This document shows, piece after piece, positions 48,607 through 59,090 of a stretch of DNA of 64,000 nt; positions within the stretch are counted from its first letter, which is position 1, and every line of letters begins with the position of its first letter. Below the pieces are notes generated by a model. That model ran no database searches. It saw only the letters and a program-made list of their open reading frames with translations, and was not told the origin of the DNA. Where the stretch lies: the NCBI GenBank assembly GCA_023213395.1, contig CM041465.1, positions 32,805,741-32,869,740 on the forward strand, given 5' to 3'. The position numbers and the translations under genes were made by a program. Origin of the DNA: Cycas panzhihuaensis (lineage: Eukaryota > Cycadophyta).

Positions 48607-49390
48607 GAGTTATGAGACGTGTTTGCATGGGATTATGCTGACATGAAGGGAATCGACCCCTCTATTATCACTCATAACCTCACCACCATTCCTGGTGCCC
48701 GCCCTGTGCGCCAGAAGCAGCGTCCCCTTCACCCGAAGCTCTCTACCACCGTCAAGATGGAGGTTGAGAAGCTCCTGGACGCTGGGCTTATCACTTCCAT
48801 TGACTACCCTAAGTGGGTCTCTAACATTGTCCCCATTGCTAAAAAGAACGAGGCAATCCGTATATGTGTCGATTTTCGCGACATCAATAACACTTGTCCC
48901 AAGGATAATTTCCCGTTACCCTTCCTTGATCACATTATTGATTGCACTCCCAGATTTAAAGTGATGTCCTTAATGGACGGCTTCTCTGGCTATAACCAAA
49001 TTCAGATCTCCGAAGGCGCCATAAGACGGCCTTCACTACTCCTTGGGGTACCTTCGCCTATAAGGCGATGCCTTTTGGCCTTAAGAATGCAGGTGCTACT
49101 TACCAAAGAGCCATGCATTTCATTTCCCATGACCTCATTGATAGCACATTGGAGGTCTTCATGGACGATATGATGGGTCTCTCCCGTGTCAGGGCCCATC
49201 ACCCATCTGACTTGCGCACCATCTTTTCACGATGCCGCAAGTATCATGTCAGTCTAAATCCGCTCAAGTGTGTGTTTGCCATTACCTCAGGTAAACTCCT
49301 TGGTTTCCTTGTATCCAAACAAGGAATTCAGATTGACTCTCACAAGGTTAGGGCAATCCTTGACATGCCGCCACCTAGAACTCAATGACA
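48607..49390 (+). pseudogene. reverse transcriptase of element E
   Basis: DVFAWDYADMKGIDPS, then ARPVRQKQRPLHPKL, KMEVEKLLDAGLI, YPKWVSNIVPIAKK, RICVDFRDINNTCPKDNFP, LMDGFSGYNQIQI. A frame change near 49,012-49,020 leads to YKAMPFGLKNAGATYQ and the catalytic box FMDD (in LEVFMDDMMG, near 49,155-49,170), with both Asp residues kept. RT motifs match element C closely. The order RT, RNase H, integrase is Ty3-type. Confidence 0.9.
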
Positions 49391-49900
49391 GATTAAGTAG
49401 TTTCTAGGGAGGCTTGGTTTTCTTAGGCGCTTCTTAGCCGATTTCACTATCAGCGCTAAACCCCTCACGAACCTATTGAAAAAGGGAGCTCCTTTTGCCT
49501 GGTCTGATAAGACCCAAAAGGCCTTCAAAGTACTTAAAGAATCCATGGCTTCCGCTCCTACGTTGGTGCCGCCTCGATTCGATAGGCCCTTCGTCCTATA
49601 CACCTCAGTGACTGATGAATCCTTGGGCACTATGCTAGCTTAGGAGGATGACTCAGGAACCGAGAGAGCTATATATTTCATCAGTCGCACCCTCGTGGCT
49701 GCTAAACTTAACTATTCCCCTGCCGAGAAGGAGTGCCTCTCCTTGGTCCATGTGACCAAGAAGTTTAGACACTACTTGCTCGGCAATACCACCAAGGTGA
49801 TCATTCAATCTGATCCCTTGTGATACTTGCTAACTCGTTCGTTGGGTCGTCCTACTCCAAGAATTCGACCTCCATATCGTTAACCAAAAATCAAAGAAGG
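49391..49900 (+). pseudogene. RNase H of element E (RT-linked)
   Basis: FLGRLGFLRRFLADFTI, APFAWSDKTQKAF, RPFVLYTSVTDESLGTML, ERAIYFISRTLVAAKLNY, KFRHYLLGNTTKVIIQSD. TGA, TAG and TAG stops replace Arg, Gln or Trp positions (as at TQ*QIK*FLG), and a frame change lies near 49,860. The first catalytic position reads Thr-Ser rather than the Asp-Ala usual in other Ty3 lineages, as in OTA-type elements where this RNase H is degenerate. Confidence 0.8.
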
Positions 49901-51275
49901 GTATGATAGTGGCCAAGCAACTTGCGGATGCCCCTATCCCTAACTCCTTTGGTGCTCTCATTGACGACTCTCTCCCCGATGAGTCTATCTTGACAATTCA
50001 GGGAGCCTCTCCCCATCCACTCGTCGACGATGAGTGGTATGGTGACATAGTGCGGTATCTTACACAGCAGCAATACCGCCCCGACGCCAGTAGCAAAGTT
50101 AGATCTCGTATCCGGACACAGCAATACCTCCTCGTGGATGAGGTATTGTACAAGAGGTCCTTCGATGGGATCCTCCTCCGCTACGTCACTACTGACGAAG
50201 CCAACCAGATACTTCACGAATGCCACCACGGTATTTATGGAGGTCACTTTGGGGGCTAGTCTATGGCTCAGAGGATCCTCCGCATGGGCTATTTCTGGCC
50301 GTCCCTTTTTAAAGATGCTTATGCCTTTGCCCTGAAATGTCGGCGATGCCAGGAACACGCCAACATTTCCCATGTGCCTTCTGAGGCCCTGCATTCCATC
50401 GTCTCGCCATGGCCTTTTGCTGAGTGGGGACTAGACCTCATTGGGGCTATCTCCCCACCTTCATCGTCGCAGCACAAGTTTATCTTGACTGCCACGGAGT
50501 ATTTTACCAAATGGGTGGAGGCCATTCCCTTAATCACCACCCGTGGTAAAACGATTACCACGTTCATTTACCAGCATATCATTTACCGTTTTGGAATTCT
50601 GGATGTCCTAATCACTAACAACGGAACTCCTTTCTGTAATAAGGAGATGGATGAGTTTTGTGAGAAGTTTAAAATTATTCACAAGACTTCCTCCCCTTAC
50701 TACCCTCAGGCAAATGGCCAAGTGGAGTCTTTTAATAAGACTCTTGTCAACATTCTCAAGAAAACCGTTGCTCAATCCCAAAAGGATTGGCACCTTCAGT
50801 TACCCTCCACCTTGTGGGCTTACTGCACCTCTATCTGTTCCACCACAGGAATGACCCCTGCTCTCCCCGGGTCTACGTGATCGAGGCGGTACTCCCACTG
50901 GAGGTGGAGATTCCTTCCTTGCGAGTCTCCCTTCGAGGTTTCATCGATGAAGAGTCGATCCGTCAGGCTCACCTGCTGGACCTCGAATCTTTGGATGAGA
51001 GACGTTTAGCCGCTTATCAGGCTAACCTGGCATCCAAAGCCTGCTCACAAAGGGCCTATGATAAACATCTTCATTCCCGCCCTTTGTTTCCTGGGGACCA
51101 CGTCCTCAAGCTCGAGTATCTCCATGACCGCTTGACCAAGTTCAAACCCCAATGGGTTGGTCCTTTCATCATTATTGAATCCCTCGATAATGGTGCCTAC
51201 AGGATAGCCACACTAGAAGGGCTTGAATTTGAGAAAGCTATTAATGGGAAATTCCTTAAGAAGTTCTATGCGTGA
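49901..51275 (+). pseudogene. integrase of element E
   Basis: EFDLHIVNQKSKKG closes RNase H, then the HHCC zinc finger: HECHHGIYGGHFGG, TAG, MAQRILRMGYFWP, CRRCQEH (50,215-50,360). Core: EWGLDLIGAI (first Asp), VLITNNGTPFCN (second Asp replaced by Asn, GAC to AAC type), YYPQANGQVESFNKT (Glu kept). After a frame change with a small deletion near 50,866, the C-terminal part continues to the stop at 51,273 (PLEVEIPSLRVSLRGF, WVGPFIIIESLDNGAYRI). Loss of one catalytic Asp means this copy's integrase is dead. Confidence 0.85.
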
Positions 51276-51935
51276 TCTTTCGGCGATATCTTCGCCCTGC
51301 TCTGAAATGAGCCTAAACTACCATCTTAGGTTGTCCCCATTCTTCCCAACCACGGGTAGAATGGCAATTTAAGATGGATCCTTCTTCTTCTTTCTGGTTC
51401 CTTCCACGGAACCCCCATTCCCGTACACTCTCAGGAACTTTTGTCATCTTGCTTAGGCATTCCCCAATCAGGAAGATGCTTAGGAGCATCGTCGCTCCTC
51501 TTTCATGTCTGTCGTTTCCTTCGCATATTCCACTATGCTCTTCCGTAGACGTGTATGCCACTCTATCCTCTAACTTCACACCTCTCTGTCGTCTTCACTC
51601 ACGACGTGTGTGTGTGCCCCTATTAGACATATAGCCATACATGGAAGGAAATGTGTGAATCATACAATAAAATATTCATAACATAAAATATCTACAGCAT
51701 AACATTTACAGCATATAAAATAACCATACATGTCATCCACACATGATACATCATACACAGCATCTCATATCCAAATGGGGTTTCAATTACCCCGTATATA
51801 TATATACATCCAAAAATTATGTCACATCATACATTCAGGAATTTGGTGTCCTTGCAGGGGGGTACAATCATATGGTCCTATATATGACCCCCTGGAGGCC
51901 CGTGCTTTCCCCTGTTAAAATCATATGTACATATC
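51276..51935. other. non-coding stretch between integrase and antisense gene
   Basis: Pyrimidine-rich to about 51,630, then AT-rich with many CAT/ACA triplets (51,640-51,900), the likely 3' end region of the antisense gene. No AATAAA was seen on the minus strand. Confidence 0.5.
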
Positions 51936-52536
51936 CTACTCTACTGCTGCCCTGCTCCTGGGGTACCATCTCCTGGTCTCTGTGATCCCTCTCCTAGGGA
52001 CCACATGCCTCTGAGGCTCCTCCTGGGCCTCCGCGAGCTGCCAGCCTTGCTCTCCTCGTCTCGCGGTCATCTCGGGGTCCTTGTCGCCGTGTGGGTATGC
52101 GTCCTGCTCCAGCTCGACCTCGACACCATCTGCGCTACCAGCTGATCGTATCGGGCCTTGATACGATCCCTCTCTCCTTGGAGTGCTTCCTCTGTCACCC
52201 TGAGATGCTCTATGATCACTGCTAGCTGGGTCCTGCTCTTGGCATCTCCGCCTACTCTGCCCTGTGCCTCTAGAGCCTGCACCCATCTACGTAGCTCATC
52301 CCTCTCGCATCTTGCATCATCCCTCTCCTGCTGCAGTCGCCCCCGGGATGTCACGTGCTCTTAGGACTCTGTAGCCCATATGTCCCTCACCCTCACCAAT
52401 GGGGTGAATGCCTCTGTGTGGGCACCTGCTACTCTAGGCTCATCTCCTGCCTGGATAGGCAGTTGCCCCTCTGCATACACCTGAGGGAATATCTCCCTCA
52501 CCACAGCCTCTATCAATCTCCGGATCTCCGCTGCAC

Positions 52537-52647
52537 CTGCCAATGCAACATGCCATGTGTCAGTTTATATCTCATTATATACCATGATCAAATCAAACTA
52601 AACATCTATCTGGATGCCAAACGACTCAGGAAAAGGTTAGGTCTCAC
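52537..52647 (-). other. candidate spliceosomal intron 2 of the antisense gene
   Basis: The minus strand has CAG|GTGAGACC at 52,647 and TGCATTGGCAG|GTGC at 52,537. Length 111 nt, AT-rich between GC-rich exons, with an in-frame stop and a CTGAC branch-like site upstream of the acceptor. Removing it leaves the frame unbroken (phase 1), and the exon frames on both sides agree. Confidence 0.7.
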
Positions 52648-53860
52648 CTGTTGTGGCCGCCGGCTCCTCTGGTTGCGCGGCATCCTCCCCTCCTAGCTCT
52701 CCACCAGTCGCAGGTGCCTTGTCCTCTGGCACCTCCTCTGCCTAGGCCTCCCTCCTCATAGGGGTGGGTCCAGCTCTCATCCCCCTGGATCCCATCATGA
52801 TCCGCAGCCTGTGGGCCCTAGTCACGGGTCCCCTGCTCTCGTCCTGTGCTCCTGACAGGACTACCTCTCCTCTGGCAGCCCCGAATGGACCCTCTGCACC
52901 TCCTGCTGTCCCTGAGGGACCTGCCTCCCCTACAGGTCGTGACAGGCTGGCCCCATCATCTCCATCACCTCCATCATCTCCATCGTCTCCGCCATCATCG
53001 CCTGCGGGCACTCCTGCTCTGCCCGCCTCGTCATTACTATCCTACCTCACTGTCCTATAAGGCTCTGCTACAGAGTCTGGTAGGGTGAGAAGGTTTAGTG
53101 ACGTGGCCTCCACTGATCGTCGAACATGGGCCCTGTCCTCTGTCCCTCTCAGCCGAGTCTGCCACCTGTGGACCATCGGGGCCCGCTCTGTAATGGGGTG
53201 TGGTCCCCTCGCTGGTGCCACCGCCGTGAAATGATCAAAAAACCAACACTGCAGCAGTGTGTTGTATGACAACCCACCTCTGCCGGTCATCCTGATAGTA
53301 TCTAGCTGGAAGACGAGGTTCGCTGCTATCAGGGTCACCCAGTCCATCCTCTCGCTGGCTTCGCAGTGGCAAACTGCATCTAACCACCTACCTGGTACCT
53401 CCCTATAGTTACCTCGGGAAACTGGAATAGAGCATGCAAGATAACCAGCTTCCTCACCCGAGGAATCCCTGACATAAGTATAGTCTGGAGGGGGGCTCCC
53501 CTCTGCTCCCATCTGTTAACTCCTATGAAGAATAGGGCTGCCTCCCTGTGTGCTGCCTAAGTGTTAGGTAGCGTCCCCAGTCTCACCGGCCTCCCTGTCG
53601 CCGGAACTCCCGAGATCCATTTGGATATCTCTCGTGGTAGTCACATCACCTACTTGTGGTAGGTGGAACACATGTCTCCTCCTATCCCAATGGGATATGA
53701 TGTCGACCAACAACCTCTGATCTGGTGCATACTGAGGTGTCTTGAGGGCCTTGTATAGGCCACACCTCTACAGGACCTCCCTGTCCTCCTGTGATGCCAT
53801 CTCCATGTAGCTCAACATGGCCATACCCACATTCTCGTGGTTATCCACTGCGATGACAGC

Positions 53861-54342
53861 CTGTCCATACCAAAAACAACTCAAGTTAGCTTCATGTTAG
53901 TTAGTATCATCCCTCACTCTCTCAAAACTCTCTCTGCCTGAGATTTGGGGCTCTTTCGGCCCTTGTATCTGTTTTTCTCCTTTTCTACCTTTGTACCGCG
54001 CCAAACTTAGCGGTACTGCTAAGTTTGGCATGGGTCCCACGGCGATCGGGTCACGCGGTAATGATCGCGGCACCGCGATCATTACTGCGGTACGAATGGC
54101 GATCCCCCAAAGGGGTGGATTTCTGCCCTGAAAAATTTTAAAAAAATTCTTCTAGTGGACCCCGTGGGGCCCATCGGGACTAGGGCTCTCTAATGCCTAG
54201 GTCCCAGCCTCTTTCTGGGTCTGATTCAGACTCCGAGGGGCCTATGGTTGCCCATAAGGGGCACTAAAATCACACAAAAAACTGTAAAAAACCAATGCAT
54301 TTCGAACTTCGAAATGGGCTGGGTTTAGTGATATCCACTCAC
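53861..54342 (-). other. candidate intron 1 of the antisense gene
   Basis: The minus-strand donor is AGATCTA|GTGAGTGG and the acceptor TTTTTGGTATGGACAG|GCTGTC, with CTAAC branch-like motifs about 35-45 nt upstream of the acceptor. Length 482 nt. Joining puts an ATG-initiated 8-codon exon in phase 0 with the plant-mobile-domain frame. Two long hairpins lie inside. Confidence 0.5.
54001..54089. repeat. two adjacent long hairpins
   Basis: Hairpin 1: CCAAACTTAGC / GCTAAGTTTGG, perfect 11-bp arms with a 6-base loop (54,001-54,028). Hairpin 2: GCGGTAATGATCGCGG / CCGCGATCATTACTGC with a 2-base loop and one mismatch (54,055-54,088). Confidence 0.9.
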
Positions 54343-54366
54343 TAGATCTGGTCTCGCTATCACCAT

Positions 54367-55048
54367 GTCGTCCTATCACCACCGACTCTCTCCGCCTCTA
54401 CGATCCGATGGTGCGATCTCTCTGCGTGCCTCCAAAGTTGGGCGGTGCTCCGTTGTGTAAGGAAATGGGTCTGGTTTCGTACGAGAACTGGTGAAAATGA
54501 ATCCATTTTCCCGTTAATTTCCTTATATAGGCGGGGGCCCCAACGGGCACTTCCTCCGTTTTTAGCCCCGCGATAGCCGTTGGGACTATCCTATTGCCCT
54601 GATCGCCTTTGCCTTCTGGCCATGTTGCCCATTGTGCTCTATTAAGGCCCTTTTTGCCCTCCCTTGCAAGGGCATTTATGGTGCCTCATTATCACGCTTT
54701 TTACCAGGGACCTTCTGCATCGTTTTGCGTGCTACTCCTATGCGTGCCCGAGTTTATACTTGTTTGGCTTGTTTCATTGCCCTGGACTTGTTTCCGCAGT
54801 CCTTCCTTACTCTTGGGGTCCCCAAAGGGAATGCTCCCCTGCCTGGGGGCATGTTTCACTTTCTAAAGCGACCTTTTGGTGCCCGAGGAGGCTTTTTTCT
54901 TCTGACCGCTCTCTACCGGTGATCGGATTGCTTGCTCTTGCCCTGGGTAACCTCATTGCTAGGTCCTCCTACCCTTCACGGCCACTTTCTGCTTGCCTTT
55001 CGAGTGTTGCTTTCATTACACTTTGACTGCCTGGATTTTGTGTCACCT
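54367..55048. other. intergenic stretch between antisense gene and extra RNase H
   Basis: Contains the antisense promoter region (54,367-54,540) and, beyond it, a CT-rich stretch leading to the extra RNase H start at 55,049. Readings on the plus strand at 54,609-55,026 overlap in all frames and show no domain. Confidence 0.5.
54523..54533 (-). promoter_or_regulatory. TATA box of the antisense gene
   Basis: The minus strand reads GCCTATATAAGGAAAT, a strong plant TATA box about 157 nt upstream of the proposed ATG at 54,366. That spacing allows a start site near 54,495 and a 5' UTR of about 130 nt. The flank upstream of the box (minus strand) is very GC-rich. Confidence 0.55.
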
Positions 55049-55471
55049 ATGTCCATCTACATCTTTACCGATGGCGGAAGCTGCGGTAATCTTGGACCTT
55101 CTGCCACTACATGGATTCTCTGCAGCCCTTTTGGACACGATCTCCTTTGCTCTGGGATCTTCCTCCCAGAGGCTACTAACAACGAAGCCAAATATACAGC
55201 TGTTATTGAAGCCCTTACTGATGCCCTCTGTTTCCATCACGGATCCATCGTTCTGCTTTGTGACTCTCAAGTTGTGGTGTCTCATCTCACCCAGGTTTAC
55301 CAGGTGCGATGCCCTCACTTGAGGACTCTTGCTTCTGCCACCAGATCTCTCCTAGCCCGCTTCTCGTCCATCGATATCCAGCATATCCCTTGGGCCCTCA
55401 ATGCTGAGGCAGATAGTCTCATTTGCCTCATCCTTGAGCGTCGCCTTCCCCTCCTTGTTGACCATCCCTGA
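55049..55471 (+). CDS. additional RNase H of element E
   Basis: A second RNase H, of the type found as an extra domain in plant Tat/Ogre elements, which would complement the degenerate RT-linked RNase H. Starting at the ATG at 55,049-55,051 it is 140 codons with no stop. The four catalytic acids are visible: Asp in IFTDGGSCGNLGPSA, Glu in ATNNEAKYTAVIEAL, Asp in VLLCDSQVVVSHL and Asp in NAEADSLICL. The frame is open upstream to 54,932, but homology begins just after the ATG. It lies about 3.8 kb downstream of integrase, beyond the antisense gene, so it cannot be part of the normal Gag-Pol reading and would need a spliced or internally started RNA. Confidence 0.85.
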   Translation: MSIYIFTDGGSCGNLGPSATTWILCSPFGHDLLCSGIFLPEATNNEAKYTAVIEALTDALCFHHGSIVLLCDSQVVVSHLTQVYQVRCPHLRTLASATRSLLARFSSIDIQHIPWALNAEADSLICLILERRLPLLVDHP

Positions 55472-55870
55472 GGCTTGTATGGCCCTCCTGTCGCCCAAGC
55501 CCCAGGTCATCTCACACCTTACTTTGCGATCCATTCGGACCTCCGAAACCTGGCTACTAATGAGGCAAAACTATGGTGCCTACTCTTTGCTTACTCTTTC
55601 ACTTGACTATACATGCTCTTCCACATCTTTTGTGGTGGGGGCAGCCCCCTCACCTTTCTCAGTTTTCCAGTTGGTTCCCAAGTGGCTCATAGGTAGCCCC
55701 TATGTTGTCTCCACTGCTGCTTTCGTATCCACGCATTCCACCACGACACTTGCCAGTACCCTTGCCTACTGTTATGATCTTGATTGACATATCTATATAT
55801 ACATGTGCTACTGACAGTTACGTTGCCAACATTCGCCATCGCACCAGGCTTCCAAGCGGCGAGGCTCTAC
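55472..55870 (+). other. 3' non-coding region of element E
   Basis: After the RNase H stop the same frame continues open with a short LATNEAKLWCLLFAYSF stretch but no domain. It leads to the polypurine tract. Confidence 0.5.
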
Positions 55871-55884
55871 TTCCAAGGGGGCAG
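55871..55884 (+). other. polypurine tract of element E
   Basis: TTCCAAGGGGGCAG directly before the TGTTTCCC opening of the 3' LTR. Confidence 0.7.
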
Positions 55885-58585
55885 TGTTTCCCAGATTCTG
55901 GGAATGGATACGGAATCACTGACTCAGGTAAGTACAGGTATATGTCTCACCTTATCATCGCTTTCATTTGATGAGTGTTTGCTTACATGTCTGCATGTGT
56001 GTGGCTTTGTAGGCAACTTTGTCTTCGTCTACACTTATTTTAGCCTATGACGACTATAGCAGGGGCACACTCCCAGCGAGTGTGGCATCCTGGTGGCTAC
56101 TTCACTTCCCGCATCGGCCCTCCTCGCTCCAAGATCCACTCGGTTCGTGCCACCTCTACCCGTATGATGACCCGCCATCATTTGGTTGACTTGCCACACT
56201 GTTTGAGCCCTATTTTTGCTCTTTTGGACCCGTTTGTTGGCTTGTTTACCCCCAGGTGGGTGTCTTAGCCCCCTATTGGCTCTTTTTGTCATCTGTCCCG
56301 GCTTAGGGTGGTGAACCCTATTTTTGCCTCGGGTTGATCACTGAGATTTTTGCATGCGCTAGAATATCCATGATCGCAGATTCTGTTGATATGTTGTTCT
56401 TACTTATTTTTTAAAATCTGCCGTGGCAATTTTACATTTATTATGAAACTGCCACGTGGCTCACGACTTAACTCTCTCCCAGTTGCACCCTAATCACTTG
56501 CTTTAGGGTTTGGGTTGGGTACTTAAGGCATGATCTACTCATTTTTGGTAACAATTGGCTCACTTTTTGGATTGCTCCTCAAGGAAACCAAACTGTGCTT
56601 TGCTCTTCTCTGCTACCCTGCTGCTACCACAGGACCTGCGTCTCTCCTCCAGTGCCCAGCTCTCCTTCGGTGTGGCTAGGACATCTTCCTAGCCCCTCAC
56701 ACACCTTGGAGAGGGCCCCTTGGAGAGATTTCAGTAGATTCTTATCCCGGGCAGTCTTCAAGTGTTCCGAGTGTAGGTGTTTTCCTTCCAACGTTGCTAG
56801 CAGGGCCCCAAACCTGCTACACCACAGTTTTGGGCTGATTTCTCAGCCTCTCCTTGCCAGCCCTTGGCTGGGGAAAACACCTTACCTCTCCCACTCAGGT
56901 ATTTGTTAATTTGAATTGTTTCTTTTGTGATATTGATGCTCTATCTCGCTTGCTTCTTGCTTGTCTTTATGAGGGTTGTTTTCCTCTTTACATTAGACTG
57001 TTTTACCTTTGTTATAGTGCCTCTTACCTGCATTTGTTACTCAAGGCAGCGGTATTGAGGGTTGACATAGGGTTTGGGAAGGAGCTGGGTGGATTTCGCA
57101 CCACCTTCCACGCTCCTCAAGTGGCTTTAAGCCCCCCAAATCTTCCCTCTTACCTCGTGTTGTCCTTGGTATTCAAACAAGGGTTTGTTGGCCCTCTCTT
57201 AGCCGCTGAAATTAGCACTATCACATATTACAGCGCTGGTTTGAGGGCTTAGGCTTAGGTCCGAGCAACTCACGTAAGTCCCGACCGCTTGGTCTTTGCC
57301 CAACTCTCTTCCTAGCAGCCCGATTTTCTCTCCATAGCATCCCAATTTGCCGTAGATCTTCTTTGGCCCCTTTTCACCCCCTTGCTACCATTTCCAGCCA
57401 TCTCTCTTGGCCCTGCCCTCGTTGCCTTGTGGCTTTTGGGGGGAGGTTAGGATGTTCTTTGCGGGAGGTGGGCCACTCCGAGGCTTACCGGTTCCTTTCC
57501 TTTGCTTTGGTTGCCCTCTTTTACATACTATTATCATTGTGTTGATGCTAACATATATGTGTTTAAGTTCATATTTGTATTACATAGACATATATTGTTA
57601 GAATCTCGTCATTGCATGTTAGTGCCCTTTCTCTGGAAAGGGGGAGGTTGCCGTTGCTTCTGGTGCACTTAACGAGCATAAAGGTATTTTTCGTTCGATT
57701 CACCGCTTGCAAGTACTCCTATGCATGTTGTACTTTCATACTTCTTTAGTCACTAGCATTTAGTTCCTTTCTTTCCTTGGCATTGTATTTAGTATTTTTC
57801 CGGGAAAGGTAAGGGAGCCCCTCTTTCCAATCCACTGTGACGCCCCACATCTGACACACCTCGTGGAGTAGTTTAGTGTCCCTCGGGAGGACCCTCGTCA
57901 TGCACACCCTCGGTCCAGGTGTACGCCTCACTCCACCCTACTACTCTTTCCTTTTGAATTTCTTTTTAGTAATTAACTCATTGGAAAACAAAAGGGAAGC
58001 TTAAACTTTGCTTTCGGTTTACGCTTTATTTGTTTTATTGCATGCATCTTTGTTACCTATAGGGAAAGGTCGTAAGAACCGCTCCTTTTCACCTTTCCTC
58101 TCTGTCTTAGCCATGTAAGCTTCTTGCCCTCCGTGTTACTTATGTTACCCAGTTAGCTTGCTTAGGCATACCCTCGATCTATCTTCTTGGATCGTCTCCT
58201 TTGCTTTCATTTGGTTACCCGCTTCGCTGGATAACCAAAGTGATCCCGTCTATAGGCCAGCCGCTTGCCTATCCTTCTTCGTTTCCCGTTGCTTTAGGGA
58301 AACCCTTGAAGGCTCCTCCCTTTTTCCTTCCGTCCATCCAAGGATGGGAGGATCCTTCCCTTAGGTCAACCCAGGCTAACCCTACACCTCTTCACCCTTT
58401 GTTCGAAGTGGTGGAGGATCACCCTTTGGTAGCCACATTCCATTGCAGGTCCCGAACTCGTGCTCCGGCGCACGGGGCACCCTGCGTGGTAATTACCCTA
58501 CTTATAGGTCTCTTTCTTGATCACATTATCACCTGCTCTTACCACACCTATTTAGTTAGGTAGCTATCCCGTAGATGTGCGTCCA
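55885..58585 (+). repeat. 3' LTR of element E
   Basis: TGTTTCCCAG...TGCGTCCA, 2,701 bp, partner of 41,799-44,465. It has about 42 bp at 56,844-56,885 that are absent from the 5' LTR, and a replaced stretch near 56,298-56,400. Confidence 0.95.
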
Positions 58586-59090
58586 GATCCCTTTCTATTA
58601 CCTTTTACAAAGGATATTTTGGAGACCGTGGGTAGAAACAAAATGTATTCCTTCATAGATGGGTTCAGTGGGTATAACCAAGTATAAATCGCCCTAAAGG
58701 ATTAGGCAAAAATAATATTTGTAATAGAATGAGGAACATATGCATAGAGGGTGATGCCCTTTGGTCTTATATTGCCCCAACCACAATTCAGGCGATAGTG
58801 ATTAACATATTCTACAAAATGATTAGTGAAAAAGTGGCAGTATTCTTAGATGATTGGACATTGCATAGATTCATGAAAAACCATATAAATAATCTTAGAG
58901 AAATATTGCAGACATATCATGAAAATAAATTATGTTTAAATCTTGAGAAATGTATCTTTTTGGTACCATTTGGAAACTTGTTGGGCTATATCATGAGTAG
59001 AGAAGGATTATTAACGGACCTAGCCAAGGCATTTACATTTTCTAGTGCCATTCACAAGAAAGTAATTTAAAGGATTCTTAGGATTAACTA
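58586..59090 (+). pseudogene. Ty3 RT, C-terminal part (element D, part 2)
   Basis: Resumes with DPFPLPFTKDILETV, MYSFIDGFSGYNQV, then VMPFGLI. The catalytic box is FLDD in VAVFLDDWTLHRF near 58,840-58,870. LCLNLEKCIFLVPFGNLLGY follows. The first residues complete the YRQLNKETKKD motif cut at 41,798. Confidence 0.9.

Larger units (their letters stand above)
51936..54366 (-). pseudogene. antisense plant-mobile-domain-like gene inside element E
   Basis: Minus-strand gene opposite to gag-pol. Model: exon 1 54,366-54,343 (ATG plus 7 codons, MVIARPDL); intron 1 to 53,861; exon 2 53,860-52,648; intron 2 52,647-52,537; exon 3 to about 51,936. Exon 2 holds LYKALKTPQYAPDQRLL, HWDRRRHVFHLP and ISGVPATGRPVRL, the layout of the plant mobile domain (aminotransferase-like) found in some plant transposons and genes. 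REVPGRWLDAVCHCE and GRGGLSYNTLLQCWFFDHF follow, then an acidic GDDG-rich linker. Exon 3 has a charged coiled coil (RLQQERDDARCERDEL). Several stops (e.g. TAG at 53,042) and two or three frame changes make this copy defective. Extra, sometimes antisense, ORFs are known in Tat-lineage elements; their function is unknown. Confidence 0.7.
41799..58585 (+). mobile_element. Element E: 16.8-kb Tat/Athila-like Ty3 retrotransposon with extra RNase H and antisense gene
   Basis: Complete element with LTRs at 41,799-44,465 and 55,885-58,585, a PBS, gag, protease, RT, RNase H and integrase on the plus strand, an antisense multi-exon gene (51,936-54,366), an additional RNase H (55,049-55,471) and a polypurine tract. 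Flanking 5-mers are GATCA and GATCC, and RT of host element D resumes exactly across the insertion. RT and protease motifs put it in the plant Ogre/Tat/Athila side of Ty3. It is GC-rich against AT-rich surroundings. Gag-Pol has stops and several frame changes, so this copy is not autonomous. Confidence 0.9.

Noticed and set aside
54609-55026. Overlapping plus-strand reading frames rich in Leu, Phe and Cys before the extra RNase H, considered as an envelope-like protein
   Set aside because: They overlap in all three frames because the stretch is pyrimidine-rich; no signal peptide plus anchor arrangement could be supported.
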